A stretch of 64,000 nt of DNA, taken from CAUZWH01 sp965247665. GTDB lineage: Bacteria > Pseudomonadota > Alphaproteobacteria > SHVV01. The notes under the pieces were generated by a model that was not told the DNA's origin, searched no databases, and saw nothing but the letters and a program-made list of their open reading frames with translations. This document shows, one piece after another, positions 25,319-35,600 of this stretch; position 1 is the first letter of the stretch, and the number at the start of each line of letters is the position of its first letter. A program made the position numbers and the translations under genes. The stretch lies in contig CBDFHH010000003.1 of assembly GCA_965247665.1 (NCBI GenBank), positions 434,001 to 498,000 of the forward strand, read 5' to 3'.

Positions 25319-26452
25319 CTACGAGAACAAGCGGCTCACAAGATCGGCGATAAGGGGAATGTCGCTGAGGTCGTTCCACGTTGCGTAGAGCATCAGGCTA
25401 AGTACGAGCGCCAATCCGATGCGAATACCATACTCCTGCGACCTCTCTCCGAGCGGTTTTCCACGCACCGCCTCTATTGCATAAAACAACAGGTGACCAC
25501 CGTCGAGGAGCGGAACCGGAAACAGATTTATCAGCCCCAGACTGATCGATAGAACCGCGACGAACGAAAGAACCGCCGCGAAGCTGACCTGAAAAACTTC
25601 TCCGGACATGCGGGCGATACCAATCGGTCCACCGATATCCTCGCCCGAGCGCGCGCCAACGATAACCTGCCCGACATAGTCTAGCGTGAGGGTGACAACT
25701 CGAGCGGTTTCGGAGCAAGCCAGCACGACCGCGGTAATGGGGTCGTGGCGTATCAACTCGACACCGCCCGAGCGGCTGACGCCGAGCAACCCGATCTTCC
25801 GTTCGCGACCAAAATTGTCGGTTATGGTCGTCAGTTTCGGCGTTACCGTGAGCTCGATCTCCGTTTCATCGCGAAGCACGACAACGCTCAACTCGCGTCC
25901 GGGATTCATGCGTACGAATTGCTGGACCTCGGCGAAGCGCGAGATCGCGGATCCATTTATTTCGACAATGCGATCCCTGGGCTCGAATTTCGCCTGCGCG
26001 GCGGCGCTGTCCGGCATGACCTCATCGATCACCGGCGGCGCGAATACCTGTCCGAATGTCATGAAGAGGACGGAATAGACGATCACCGCGAACAGCAGAT
26101 TGGCAGCGGGGCCCGCAACTACGATCGATGCGCGTTGACCTAATCGCTTGTGATGAAACGAAACCGCGCGATCGTCGTTGCTCAGCGTGTCGAGTCCTTT
26201 CTGCGGATTACTCGCTACCGAGTCATCGCCAAAAAACTTCACGTAACCACCGAGCGGGATCCAGCTCACCTTCCAGCGGGTGCCGAAACGATCGTTCCAG
26301 CCGAACAGCTCGCGCCCAAATCCGATCGAGAAAACCTCAACCCTCACGCCGTTGAGGCGCGCGATCAGGTAGTGACCAAGCTCGTGTACGAAGACGACCG
26401 CCGTAAGAATGATCAAGAACGGGAGGACGTAATTCCAGATCGTATCGATCAA
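25319..26452 (-). CDS. rseP: Site-2 zinc metalloprotease RseP
   Basis: Intramembrane protease that releases envelope-stress sigma factors and clears signal-peptide remnants. The 377-aa protein has the zinc motif HELGH (His23, Glu24, His27) in the first helix, GFGRELFGW and PLGGYVKFFGD, one PDZ domain (about 125-210; family members in gammaproteobacteria have two), and the third ligand in LLDGGHLLFY. The start codon is TTG at 26452, with GAGG nine bases upstream. It lies between dxr and bamA as in most Gram-negatives. Confidence 0.95.
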   Translation of the reverse strand: MIDTIWNYVLPFLIILTAVVFVHELGHYLIARLNGVRVEVFSIGFGRELFGWNDRFGTRWKVSWIPLGGYVKFFGDDSVASNPQKGLDTLSNDDRAVSFHHKRLGQRASIVVAGPAANLLFAVIVYSVLFMTFGQVFAPPVIDEVMPDSAAAQAKFEPRDRIVEINGSAISRFAEVQQFVRMNPGRELSVVVLRDETEIELTVTPKLTTITDNFGRERKIGLLGVSRSGGVELIRHDPITAVVLACSETARVVTLTLDYVGQVIVGARSGEDIGGPIGIARMSGEVFQVSFAAVLSFVAVLSISLGLINLFPVPLLDGGHLLFYAIEAVRGKPLGERSQEYGIRIGLALVLSLMLYATWNDLSDIPLIADLVSRLFS

Positions 26453-26529
26453 AGCTATAACCTCACCAGGTCGAACCCTCGCGCGGGTACGTCACAAGAC
26501 TGCATGTGGGGCGGATTGGTTCACATTGA

Positions 26530-27714
26530 CTATGTAGTCTTTAGCAGCGATTCCGCCACCGCCCGAGCTTCCGCATCTATCTCGCGAACATCGGCCAGTG
26601 ATCGCAGCGGACCGCACGTTACCCTCTCCATCGTGCGAGCGACGGTGTGCGCAATGTCGAGAAACCCAATGCGGTTCGCGAGAAACGCGCCGACCGCGAT
26701 TTCGTTAGCAGCGTTCATGATAGTAGGAGCGGCTCCACCCGCTTGCAAGGCGTCGCGCGCCAGAGCCAGCGCTGGAAATCGTTTGCTATCAGGCGCTTCG
26801 AAGGTCAACTGGCCAAGTTTGACGAGATCGAGACGGGGGCTGGGAGCAGCCATGCGGATCGGCCAGCTCAACGCGTAGGCGATTGGCGTTCGCATGTCGG
26901 GGGAGCCGAATTGAGCAAGCGTCGATCCGTCAACATAGGTGACCAAGCTGTGAACCACCGACTGCGGGTGAATCACCACTTCGAGCTGGTCCTCGTCGAC
27001 GGGAAACAGATGGTAGGCCTCGATAAGCTCCAGGCCCTTGTTCATCATCGTCGCAGAATCAACCGAGATCTTGGCTCCCATGTCCCAATTGGGGTGGTCA
27101 ACGGCCTGGCTCGGCGTAACGTGCGCCATCGCTTCGCGGTCGAGGGTGCGGAATGGTCCTCCGGAAGCGGTCAGGGTGATCTTTTCGACGGCGTTAGGGC
27201 GTACAAAATCAAACACCTGAAATATTGCATTGTGCTCGGAATCGACCGGCACAATTGTCGCACCGTGGTCGCGAATCTCGTCGGTCATAAGTGCGCCTGC
27301 GCAAACCAGGCATTCCTTGTTGGCGAGGGCGATGATTGCACCACGACGAACGGCAGCCATGGTCGGCTCAAGGCCGGCCGCACCAACGATCGCGGCCATA
27401 ATCCAGTCGGTTGGTCGCGCCGCCGCTTCGATGACGGATTCGACGCCGGCGGCAGCGTCGACGCCACTGCCCGACACCTCTCGTTTGAGATCGCGGTAAA
27501 GCGAAGGGTCGGCGATCACGGCGATGCGAGCGTTGAGTCGCCGCGCCTGTTCCGCCAACAACCCGACGTTGCTGCGGGCGGTTAGAGCTTCGACCACGAA
27601 TCTGTCGCGGTTGCGTTCAATCAGGTCGATGGTATTGCAACCAACCGAACCCGTGGAGCCGAGGATCGAAACCGTCCGCGGGCCCGGAGGTGTCTCGACC
27701 GCCGTCAAGGCCAA
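26530..27714 (-). CDS. dxr: 1-deoxy-D-xylulose-5-phosphate reductoisomerase
   Basis: First committed step of the non-mevalonate isoprenoid pathway: DXP to MEP with NADPH. The 394-aa protein has the dinucleotide-binding VSILGSTGSVGCNTIDLI, IALANKECLVCAG, PVDSEHNAIFQ (metal ligands), TASGGPFR, HPNWDMGAKISVDSATMMNKGLE and EVVIHPQSVVHS. The start is TTG at 27714, with GGAAGG nine bases upstream. It overlaps the 3' end of cdsA by ten bases. Confidence 0.97.
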   Translation of the reverse strand: MALTAVETPPGPRTVSILGSTGSVGCNTIDLIERNRDRFVVEALTARSNVGLLAEQARRLNARIAVIADPSLYRDLKREVSGSGVDAAAGVESVIEAAARPTDWIMAAIVGAAGLEPTMAAVRRGAIIALANKECLVCAGALMTDEIRDHGATIVPVDSEHNAIFQVFDFVRPNAVEKITLTASGGPFRTLDREAMAHVTPSQAVDHPNWDMGAKISVDSATMMNKGLELIEAYHLFPVDEDQLEVVIHPQSVVHSLVTYVDGSTLAQFGSPDMRTPIAYALSWPIRMAAPSPRLDLVKLGQLTFEAPDSKRFPALALARDALQAGGAAPTIMNAANEIAVGAFLANRIGFLDIAHTVARTMERVTCGPLRSLADVREIDAEARAVAESLLKTT

Positions 27715-28526
27715 ACGCGACCGCCTTCCCGAAAGAGACCGACTGCGAAAGCCGCAGCGACGGCGACCGGTAGCAAGCCGTCAACACGATCCATGACACC
27801 ACCGTGGCCGGGAATGAGCCGACCGCTGTCTTTGGCTCGAAAGCGGCGCTTCACCCAGGATTCAAACAGGTCACCGCCCTGACCGAGAAATGCACACACC
27901 ACGCCAAATCCTCCGAACAACGCAACCGAACCAATCGCAAACCGGTCGGCAAGCAACGCGCCGACGAGCCCTGCCACAATGACACCACCGGCGAGTCCTG
28001 CCCAGGTCTTGTTCGGGCTGATCGCCGAGAGCCTCGGGCCTCCAATGGCCTTGCCCATCGCGAACGCGCCGATATCGGTTCCCCAGACAACGGCGAAAAC
28101 CCACAGCACGGCAAAGAGCCCAAACTCGATGTCACCTCGTAGCGTAACCAGCGACACTGCAGGCACGGCGACATAAACGATACCCGCGAGGCTCCACCGG
28201 GGATCGCTCCGCTGCCACATGACCAGGAACAACCGCACCAGCATCGCCAGGCCGATCACCCCAAATGCGAGGCCCAGCCAGCCGAGAACCGCCGCCAGGA
28301 CCGCCCCCGTTAGCGCGCAGACGTTGACCGCCAGCCCTGTCGACAGCGCCGCATCGCTTGTCAGACCCTCCCATTCGAACGCGATAATCGAGCCGGCGAA
28401 GATGACCAATCCCGTGAACCACCAGTCACCGGCAAAGGTGATGCCGAGGACGACGGGGGCGAGCACCAAAGTCGAAACGATACGGGTAATGAGGACCGAT
28501 TGTGCGCTAGCTGCCGACGGCACCAT
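27705..28526 (-). CDS. cdsA: Phosphatidate cytidylyltransferase (CDP-diacylglycerol synthase)
   Basis: Forms CDP-diacylglycerol, the precursor of membrane phospholipids. The 273-aa protein has about seven membrane helices. The C-terminal family signature is present: SPNKTWAGLAGG followed by GDLFESWVKRRFRAKDSGRLIPGHGG and the catalytic Asp in GVMDRVDGLL. The ATG at 28526 has GGGAG eight bases upstream and overlaps the uppS stop; a farther in-frame ATG at 28562 is less likely. Confidence 0.95.
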   Translation of the reverse strand: MVPSAASAQSVLITRIVSTLVLAPVVLGITFAGDWWFTGLVIFAGSIIAFEWEGLTSDAALSTGLAVNVCALTGAVLAAVLGWLGLAFGVIGLAMLVRLFLVMWQRSDPRWSLAGIVYVAVPAVSLVTLRGDIEFGLFAVLWVFAVVWGTDIGAFAMGKAIGGPRLSAISPNKTWAGLAGGVIVAGLVGALLADRFAIGSVALFGGFGVVCAFLGQGGDLFESWVKRRFRAKDSGRLIPGHGGVMDRVDGLLPVAVAAAFAVGLFREGGRVWP

Positions 28527-29244
28527 AGCGACGCTCCCGCCGATGGAACTCGATGACGGCATCTTCCAACGTTTGGCGAGAGAAGTCCGGCCAATCGGTA
28601 TGGACGAAGACGAGCTCCGAGTACGCGGCCTGCCACAGCAGGAAATTGCTGAGACGCTGTTCGCCGCTGGTGCGGATAATCAGATCCGGATCGGGGATAC
28701 CACTGGTCTCGAGGTGACGTGAAAACAACCCTTTGTCGATCTCATCCAGAGTCAGTCGTCCGGCACCGACCTCTCCGGCAATCGACCGACAGGCCCGGAC
28801 GATTTCGTCCTGGCCGCCATAGTTGAGCGCGACAACCAGCGTCAGTGCCTCGTTCCCGCAGGTTTTCGCCTCGGCGTGCTCGATGAGCCGAACGATGTCT
28901 GACGCCAGCTGCTCGCGCCGGCCTATGAAACGCACCCGTACCCCATTGGCATCGAGCTCGGCGAGTTCGCTGCGCAGATATAAACGCAACAGGCCCATGA
29001 GATCCCCTATTTCGGAAGGTGGCCGCTTCCAATTCTCCGATGAGAACGCGTACAGAGTCAGATAGGAGACACCGAGATCGCGACATGCCTCGACCGCGAC
29101 ACGGACCGCGTCGGCGCCACGCCGGTGACCGGCGAGGCGAGGCAAACCACGCGCCGTGGCCCAACGGCCATTGCCGTCCATGATCACCGCGATATGGGTT
29201 GGCGGTTGCGCGCTACCGGGAGGTGACGAGGGAGCTGCTTCCAT
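28507..29244 (-). CDS. uppS: Undecaprenyl diphosphate synthase (cis-prenyltransferase)
   Basis: Makes the C55 lipid carrier precursor for peptidoglycan and LPS. The 245-aa protein has the five conserved regions, including HIAVIMDGNGRWATARG (catalytic Asp23, pyrophosphate binding), GHRRGADAVR, LTLYAFSSENWKRP, and DLIIRTSGEQRLSNFLLWQAAYSEL near the C-terminus. It lies two bases after frr in the usual frr-uppS-cdsA-dxr order. Confidence 0.97.
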   Translation of the reverse strand: MEAAPSSPPGSAQPPTHIAVIMDGNGRWATARGLPRLAGHRRGADAVRVAVEACRDLGVSYLTLYAFSSENWKRPPSEIGDLMGLLRLYLRSELAELDANGVRVRFIGRREQLASDIVRLIEHAEAKTCGNEALTLVVALNYGGQDEIVRACRSIAGEVGAGRLTLDEIDKGLFSRHLETSGIPDPDLIIRTSGEQRLSNFLLWQAAYSELVFVHTDWPDFSRQTLEDAVIEFHRRERRYGAVGS

Positions 29245-29246
29245 CC

Positions 29247-29804
29247 TTAGATCTGAACGATCTCCGCCTCCTTGACCACCAGCAATTTGTCGATCTGCTC
29301 GATATGGGAATCCGTGAGTTCTTGTACCTCAGAGGCCCATAGCTGGTGGTCGTCCTTGGACAGTTCGCCGTCTTTTTCCATTTTCTTGAGGATATCCATA
29401 CCGTCGCGCCTCACATTGCGAACCGCGACGCGGGCCTGCTCGGTGTACTTTGCCGCAACCCGCACCAATTCCTGGCGGCGCTCCTCGTTGAGTTCGGGAA
29501 TCGGTACGCGGACAATCTGGCCGTCGACCGTGGGATTGAGCCCTAGGTTGGCCGACTGGATGGCCTTTACCACGGCGCTCACATTGCTCTTGTCCCACAC
29601 CTGAACGGTCAGCAAACGCGGCTCGGGCGCGTTTATCGTAGCCAGTTCATTGAGTCGCATTTCGGCTCCGTAGGCCGAAACCGCTACCGGCTCGAGCAAA
29701 CTCACCGACGCACGCCCGGTGCGCAGCCCCGCAAACTCCCGTTTCAGAGCCTCGACGGCCCCATCCATACGCCGTTCAACGTCCGATAGGTCCGGATCGG
29801 CCAC
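29247..29804 (-). CDS. frr: Ribosome recycling factor
   Basis: With EF-G, splits post-termination ribosomes. The 185-aa length and sequence are standard: helical domain I (MDGAVEALKREFAGLRTGRAS), the beta domain, PIPELNEERRQELVRVAAKYTEQARVAVRNVRRDG, and a closing coiled coil. The start is GTG, three bases past the pyrH stop. Confidence 0.97.
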   Translation of the reverse strand: MADPDLSDVERRMDGAVEALKREFAGLRTGRASVSLLEPVAVSAYGAEMRLNELATINAPEPRLLTVQVWDKSNVSAVVKAIQSANLGLNPTVDGQIVRVPIPELNEERRQELVRVAAKYTEQARVAVRNVRRDGMDILKKMEKDGELSKDDHQLWASEVQELTDSHIEQIDKLLVVKEAEIVQI

Positions 29805-29807
29805 GGT

Positions 29808-30548
29808 TCAATCTCCCGAATCGATTACCGTGCACGCGCCCTGCCCTGAGACAATGCCGGTCAGCGCGCCAGCCTCGCGAAGCGAAAAGATGATAACAGG
29901 AATGTTGTTCTCTTTAGCCAAACTTATAGCGGATGCATCCATTACTTTAAGGTCGCGAGACAATACCTCAAGGTATGTGAGTCTATCATAGCGTTTGGCG
30001 TCCGGGACCTTGTGCGGATCGGCGTCGTAAACGCCATCTACCTGGGTCCCCTTGAGGAGTGCGTCGCAACCCATTTCTACCGCTCTCAAGGCAGCCGTCG
30101 TATCGGTGGTAAAGAACGGATTGCCGGTTCCAGCGGCAAAGATGACCACTCGTCCCTTCTCCAGATGGCGCATAGCCCGACGACGAATGTAGGGCTCGCA
30201 CAAACTCGCCATCGGTATAGCCGACATCACGCGAGTCTCGACACCGACCCGTTCCAGTGCGTTCTGCATCGCCAGCGCGTTGATCACCGTCGCCAGCATG
30301 CCCATGTAATCCGCGCTGGCGCGTTCCATTCCTTGTGCCGCGCCGGATACTCCACGGAAGATATTTCCGCCACCGATAACAAAGCACATCTCGACGTCAG
30401 TGTCGTGCAGCACCTGACTGACCTGGCTGGCGATGTCGGCGACGGTTTCGGAGTTGATCCCGTAGGCGGTCTCGCCCATAAGGGCTTCGCCCGAGAGCTT
30501 CACGAGCACGCGCCGATAAGCGACGAATTGTCTCCCGGAAGCAGCCAC
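29808..30548 (-). CDS. pyrH: UMP kinase
   Basis: Phosphorylates UMP to UDP and is hexameric. The 246-aa protein has the amino-acid-kinase fold: VLVKLSGEALMG (nucleotide loop), VIGGGNIFRG, ADYMGMLATVINALA (UMP binding), FAAGTGNPFFTTDTTAALRA and MDASAISLAKEN. I start at GTG 30548, seven bases after GGAGG; a TTG directly upstream would add one residue. The segment around 29890-29990 is noticeably AT-rich. Confidence 0.97.
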   Translation of the reverse strand: MAASGRQFVAYRRVLVKLSGEALMGETAYGINSETVADIASQVSQVLHDTDVEMCFVIGGGNIFRGVSGAAQGMERASADYMGMLATVINALAMQNALERVGVETRVMSAIPMASLCEPYIRRRAMRHLEKGRVVIFAAGTGNPFFTTDTTAALRAVEMGCDALLKGTQVDGVYDADPHKVPDAKRYDRLTYLEVLSRDLKVMDASAISLAKENNIPVIIFSLREAGALTGIVSGQGACTVIDSGD

Positions 30549-30573
30549 CAACGCGCCTCCACCCGCGCCAAGC

Positions 30574-31497
30574 CTAACTCGCTGCTGCTGCAGCGACTTC
30601 GGCCGCGAAATCGGTGTCCCGCCTTTCGACGCCCTCGCCGAGACTGTAACGGACGAAGCCGGCGACCTCTACGGTCGCGCCCAATTCCTTGCCGGCGGCT
30701 GCAATCACATCACCAACCCGGCTTTCGCCATCGATGACGAATACCTGTTGGTCCAGGACGACCTCTTGGTAATATTTGCGAAGCCGGCCCTCGACCATCT
30801 TCTCGACGATCTCAAGCGGCTTGCCCGACCCCTCGGCCTGTTGGGAGAGAACCCTTCGCTCGCGTTCTACGGCGTCGGGATCGAGCCGGTCGATTGTGGC
30901 CGCTTGCGGACTGGTCGCAGCGATGTGCATGGCAAGTAGTTTGCCCAGTTCGTTGAGCTTGTCGGCAGCTGCTTCGGACTCGAGCGCCACCAAGACGCCG
31001 ATCTTGCCGAGCCCTGGTGCAGCAGCGTTGTGAACATAGCTCGCGACCACGCCATTCTCGACACTCAACGCGGCGACTCGTCGAACCGAAACGTTCTCTC
31101 CGATGGCCGCGATCATCTGTGTGTTCTGCGCGGAAACATCGTGGCCCGCATCCGGGTAAGGCGCGCCCATAAGTGCCTCGGTGCTGGCGTGTCGCAATGC
31201 CAGCGTCGACAGCGTGGCCACGTACTCTTGGAAGGTCTGGTTGCGGGAAACGAAGTCGGTCTCGGCGTTGACTTCGACCACCGCGCCGCGGCGATCCTCG
31301 GTTTTAACCCCGACCAATCCCTCGGACGCTACGCGGCCGGCTTTCTTCGCGGCCGCCGCGAGCCCTTTTGCTCGCAACCAGTCAGCGGCAGCCTCAGCAT
31401 CACCATCGCTCTCAAGCAAAGCTCTTTTGCAATCCATCATGCCCGCGCCGGTACGTCCCCGGAGTTCCTTCACGAGCGCCGCCGTCACTTCAGCCAT
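30574..31497 (-). CDS. tsf: Elongation factor Ts
   Basis: Nucleotide exchange factor for EF-Tu. The 307-aa protein has the N-terminal UBA-like domain with VKELRGRTGAGMMDCKRALLES and the core dimerisation region (AALSVENGVVASYVHN, LPSQAATIDRLDP-like stretch), with the C-terminal QVFVIDGESRVGDVI. The ATG at 31497 begins MAEVTAALVKEL; a TTG six bases upstream is the alternative. It is preceded by its own extended -10 element. Confidence 0.97.
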   Translation of the reverse strand: MAEVTAALVKELRGRTGAGMMDCKRALLESDGDAEAAADWLRAKGLAAAAKKAGRVASEGLVGVKTEDRRGAVVEVNAETDFVSRNQTFQEYVATLSTLALRHASTEALMGAPYPDAGHDVSAQNTQMIAAIGENVSVRRVAALSVENGVVASYVHNAAAPGLGKIGVLVALESEAAADKLNELGKLLAMHIAATSPQAATIDRLDPDAVERERRVLSQQAEGSGKPLEIVEKMVEGRLRKYYQEVVLDQQVFVIDGESRVGDVIAAAGKELGATVEVAGFVRYSLGEGVERRDTDFAAEVAAAAAS

Positions 31498-31522
31498 CTT
31501 CAACTTTCTTCAGAGGGAATCT

Positions 31523-31531
31523 ATTATAACA
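31523..31531 (-). promoter_or_regulatory. Extended -10 element between rpsB and tsf
   Basis: On the minus strand the AT-rich 51-bp gap contains TGTTATAAT, a perfect extended -10. No good -35 is visible, which extended -10 promoters can dispense with. It lies about 26 bp upstream of the tsf start and would give tsf transcription independent of rpsB. Confidence 0.5.
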
Positions 31532-31548
31532 CTTTGTAAATTATGCAT

Positions 31549-32427
31549 TTATGACGGAGTTTGTACGGCGTCGTCGGGCGCAGATTTGGCGTCCGCCGAC
31601 GCTTCGTCTACGTCGTCCGATTCCCCACCACTTGCTTCGCCGTCGGCTTCGTTGGGCTCGGCCGCAGCTTCCCCCGCCTCCGGTAGCTGCTCCTCGGGCA
31701 GTTCTTCGGCTTCGCCGACGTCGACGCCCGCAGCCGTCATCTCCTGCTGAATGCCGTCGATCACCGCCCGCGATACGAGGTCGCAGTAAAGATTGATCGC
31801 GCGCGACGCGTCGTCATTGCCGGGGATCGGGTAGTCGATCCCGATCGGGTTTGAGTTCGTATCGAGAACTGCTGCAATCGGAATACCGAGTTTCCTGGCC
31901 TCGGCAATGGCGATGTGCTCACGGTTGGTGTCGATGATGAAGAGGATGTCAGGCAGACCGCCCATCTCTTTGATACCGCCAAGTGAGCGCTCCAACTTGT
32001 CGCGCTCCCGGGTGAGACGAAGCGTTTCCTTCTTGGTAAGGCCGATATTTTCCTCGGAGAGCTGCTCGTCCAGCTCGCGTAGCCGCCGGATGGACTTCGA
32101 GATGGTATTCCAGTTGGTCAGCGTCCCGCCGAGCCAGCGATGATTGACGTAGTATTGGCCGCAGCGTTTCGCAGACTCGGTAACCGCCTCGGAAGCCTGT
32201 CGTTTGGTGCCGACGAACAGGACCCGGCCTCCGCCCGCGACGATATCGCGAACAACTTGCAATGACTGATGCAGCAGAGGGACGGTCTGCTGTAGGTCGA
32301 CGATGTGAACGCCGTTGCGAATGCCGAAGATGAACTGTTGCATCCGCGGGTTCCAACGATGGGTCTGGTGGCCGAAATGCACGCCAGATTCCAGCAACTG
32401 GCGCATCGTAAACGATGGTAGAGTCAT
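31549..32427 (-). CDS. rpsB: Small-subunit ribosomal protein S2
   Basis: The 292-aa S2 begins MTLPSFTMRQLLESGVHFGH. It has the standard globular body and coiled coil (HQTHRWNPRMQQFIFG, LFVGTKRQASEA, GQYYVNHRWLGGTLTNW, PDILFIIDTNREHIAIAEA, PIPGNDDASRAI). After about residue 235 it carries an acidic, Glu/Asp/Ala-rich tail of roughly 55 residues that most S2 proteins lack. The ATG at 32427 has GGAGAAGG upstream; codons farther upstream in the frame are leader. It is followed by tsf, the universal pairing. Confidence 0.97.
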   Translation of the reverse strand: MTLPSFTMRQLLESGVHFGHQTHRWNPRMQQFIFGIRNGVHIVDLQQTVPLLHQSLQVVRDIVAGGGRVLFVGTKRQASEAVTESAKRCGQYYVNHRWLGGTLTNWNTISKSIRRLRELDEQLSEENIGLTKKETLRLTRERDKLERSLGGIKEMGGLPDILFIIDTNREHIAIAEARKLGIPIAAVLDTNSNPIGIDYPIPGNDDASRAINLYCDLVSRAVIDGIQQEMTAAGVDVGEAEELPEEQLPEAGEAAAEPNEADGEASGGESDDVDEASADAKSAPDDAVQTPS

Positions 32428-32613
32428 GGGTTCGCCTTCTCCGGTTTGCCTCCGCGGGAACGCGTTCTCACCGCCCTGGGTCGGTGAGACACCGGATCGG
32501 AACCCGTTGTCGGGGCACCGTTTCCCGCGTGTGAATTCGTTGGTCTCAAGGGCCAACGGCGCGCTAGATACCGCTCAAACCCGCGCGGCGCAAGTGTATT
32601 CGGCGGACCGGTA

Positions 32614-35600
32614 TTAAAGGTCGATGACGTCGCGCACTCCGCCCACGCCGTAGACGCGCTCGCGCACCAGCGGTGAGATGGCAAAGCGCCGACCTAAAGC
32701 CATGTCGACTTCGGTTTCCCGGTCTTCCAGCTTCAGGACGAGGTTGACCGGCCCCTTCCCGCGACCACCTTCGTCGAGGATGCTTTTGACTTCGGTCACG
32801 GCGTCGGGGTCGCCGATGGTAATGGTGAGCCCAACATCGGTATCAGCTGCCAACTGTTCGAGTGAATGAATGGATTGAGCCGTGAAACGCTGGTAATCCC
32901 CGTCGCTGGCCGCTTCGATGGTAAGAACAAGCAACGCGCCTTCGACAAGAAGATCGCCAGCTCCGACCAGCACTTCCGAGAACGCGGTAACCTCGTAGCT
33001 CTTGCTCGTGTCGGAGAGCAAGATCCGCGCGAAACGATTGCCGCGCGCCGACCTTCGTTCCTGCACGCTGTGGACGATGCCGGAAACGTTGTAACGCCGG
33101 CTTTCACCATTCACCCGCGCCTCGACATCGGCGATCCGCATAACCCCAAGCCGTTTGATTTCGCGCCGGTAGGAATCGAGGGGGTGGGCCGACATGTACA
33201 GGCCCAGAGCAGCGTACTCCCGGCTCAGCCTCTCGGTTGGCTGCCACGCCGCGGCGACCGGTAGATTGCAGCCGCGATCGATCTCGCCGGCACCACCGAA
33301 AAGGCTCTGCTGCTGGCTTTCCCGATCGCTCGCCGCCGCTGCCGCGAGCCGGACCAATTGCTCGGCGCCGGCAATGACTCGCGCTCGTTCCTCGCCGAGC
33401 GAATCGAATGCGCCGGCACAGGCAAGATTCTCGAGCTGGCGCTTGTTCAGAATATGTGCGTCGAGCCGGTTGGCGAAATCGGCCAAGTCCTTGTAACTGC
33501 CGTTTACCTCCCGCTCATGCACGAGCGCATCCATCGCCGCGCGGCCGACGTTGCGGACCGCCGCGAGCGCGTAGCGGATCGCGCCGGTATCCTTGCCGTC
33601 GCGCTCGACGCAAAAATCAACTCCTGATTTATTGATGTCGGGCGGGAACAACGCGATCCCCAGCCGGTCGAGCTCGCGCCGATAGACGTTCAGCTTGTCC
33701 GTGTTAGCCTGGTCGAGGCTCATCGTCGCGGCAAAAAACTCCAGCGGGTGATGGACCTTCATCCATGCCGTTTGGTAGGCCACCAGCGCATAACCTGCGG
33801 AGTGCGCCTTGTTGAAGCCGTAACCGGCGAATTTGTCGACCAGGTCAAAAACGTATGCTGCACGATCGCGGCTCACGCCGTTCTCGACCGCCCCTTCGAT
33901 GAAGCGCTCGCGCTGCGCCGCCATTTCCGACTTGATCTTCTTGCCCATGGCGTAACGCAGGAGATCGGCCTCGCCGGGGGTGAAACCGGCAAACACCTGC
34001 GCGATCCGAATCACCTGCTCTTGATAAATGATGACCCCGTAGGTGTCCTTGACCACCGGCTCGATCAGTTCATGGAGCATCTCGGGCTGTTCGCGGCCGT
34101 GCTTGCAGGCGATGTATTTTGGGATGTTCTCCATCGGTCCCGGTCGAAACAGGGCAACCAGCGCAATCAGGTCTTCGATGTGGGTCGGCTGCGCTTCGTG
34201 CAGGAGGTCGCGCATTCCCGATCCTTCGAACTGAAACACGCCGACGGTGTCGCCCGCCGCGAGCACTTCATAGACCGCCGGGTCGTCGAGCGGCAGTTTC
34301 CCCAGATCGACCTCGATTCCGCGCGCTGCGGTCATCTCCCGTGCGCGCTCGAGCACGGTAAGGGTCTTGAGTCCGAGGAAGTCGAACTTTATCAGGCCTG
34401 ATTTCTCGGCAAATTTCATCGAGAACTGGGTTACCGGCATCTCCGACCGCGGGTCGCGATAGAGCGGTATCAGTTCGTCGAGCGGCCGGTCGCCGATCAC
34501 CACGCCGGCGGCATGGGTAGACGCGTGTCGATACAAACCTTCGAGGCGGCCGGCAATCTCCAGCAATTTGGCAACGCGGGGATCGTTTTTTCTCGCTTCC
34601 TGCAACCGCGGTTCGTCGTTGATCGCCTGCTCCAACGACACCGGATTTGCCGGGTTGTAGGGCACCATCTTGCACAGCCCGTCGATTTGGCCGTAGGGCA
34701 TCTGCATCACGCGTCCAACATCGCGCAGCACCGCACGTGCCTGGAGTTTTCCAAAAGTGATGATCTGCGCGACGCGATCACTGCCGTACTTTCTCTGGAC
34801 GTAGTCGATGACTTCGTCACGCCGGTCTTGGCAGAAATCGATATCGAAGTCCGGCATTGTCACGCGCTCGGGATTGAGGAAGCGCTCAAACACGAGCCCG
34901 AACGGCAGGGGATCCAGGTCGGTAATCGCCAGTGACCAGGCCGCCATCGACCCAACGCCCGATCCGCGCCCTGGACCGACCGGGACCCCCCGGTCACGCG
35001 CAAAATGCATAAAATCGGCGACAATCAGGAAATAGCCGGCGAACCCCATGTCGATGATGATTTGGAGTTCGTGTTCCAAGCGCTCGCGATAGGGCCGCGC
35101 CACCGTCTCCAACTCCTCGTCGTCCATGCCTTGCTTGAAAACGTAGGTCCGCAGCCGCCATTCAAGGCCGCTCTCGGCCGTTTCCCTGAGTTCGGTCGCT
35201 TCGTCACGATCGCCCGTCGTTCTGTATTTGGGCATGATCGGTGCGCGCTCGGGTGACGCTACGGCGCACCTCTGGGCCACGACGATCGTGTTATCCAATG
35301 CTTCCGGAAGATCGGCAAAGAGCTCACGCATCTCGGCCGCCGATTTGAAACGGTGATCCGGCGTTAGCCGCCGCCGATCAAACTGATCGACATAAGCCCC
35401 TTCCGCGATGCAGATCAGCACGTCATGGGCTTCGTACATGTCGGCGTGTGCAAAAAAGACGTCATTGGTCGCGACCAATGGCACGTCATAGCGATAGGCC
35501 CAATCGAGAAACACCGGCTCGGTACGTCGCTCGGCATCCGTCCCGTGGCGCTGCAGCTCGACATAGAGGCGGCCCTCAAACGCATCGCGCAGCTCTAGGA

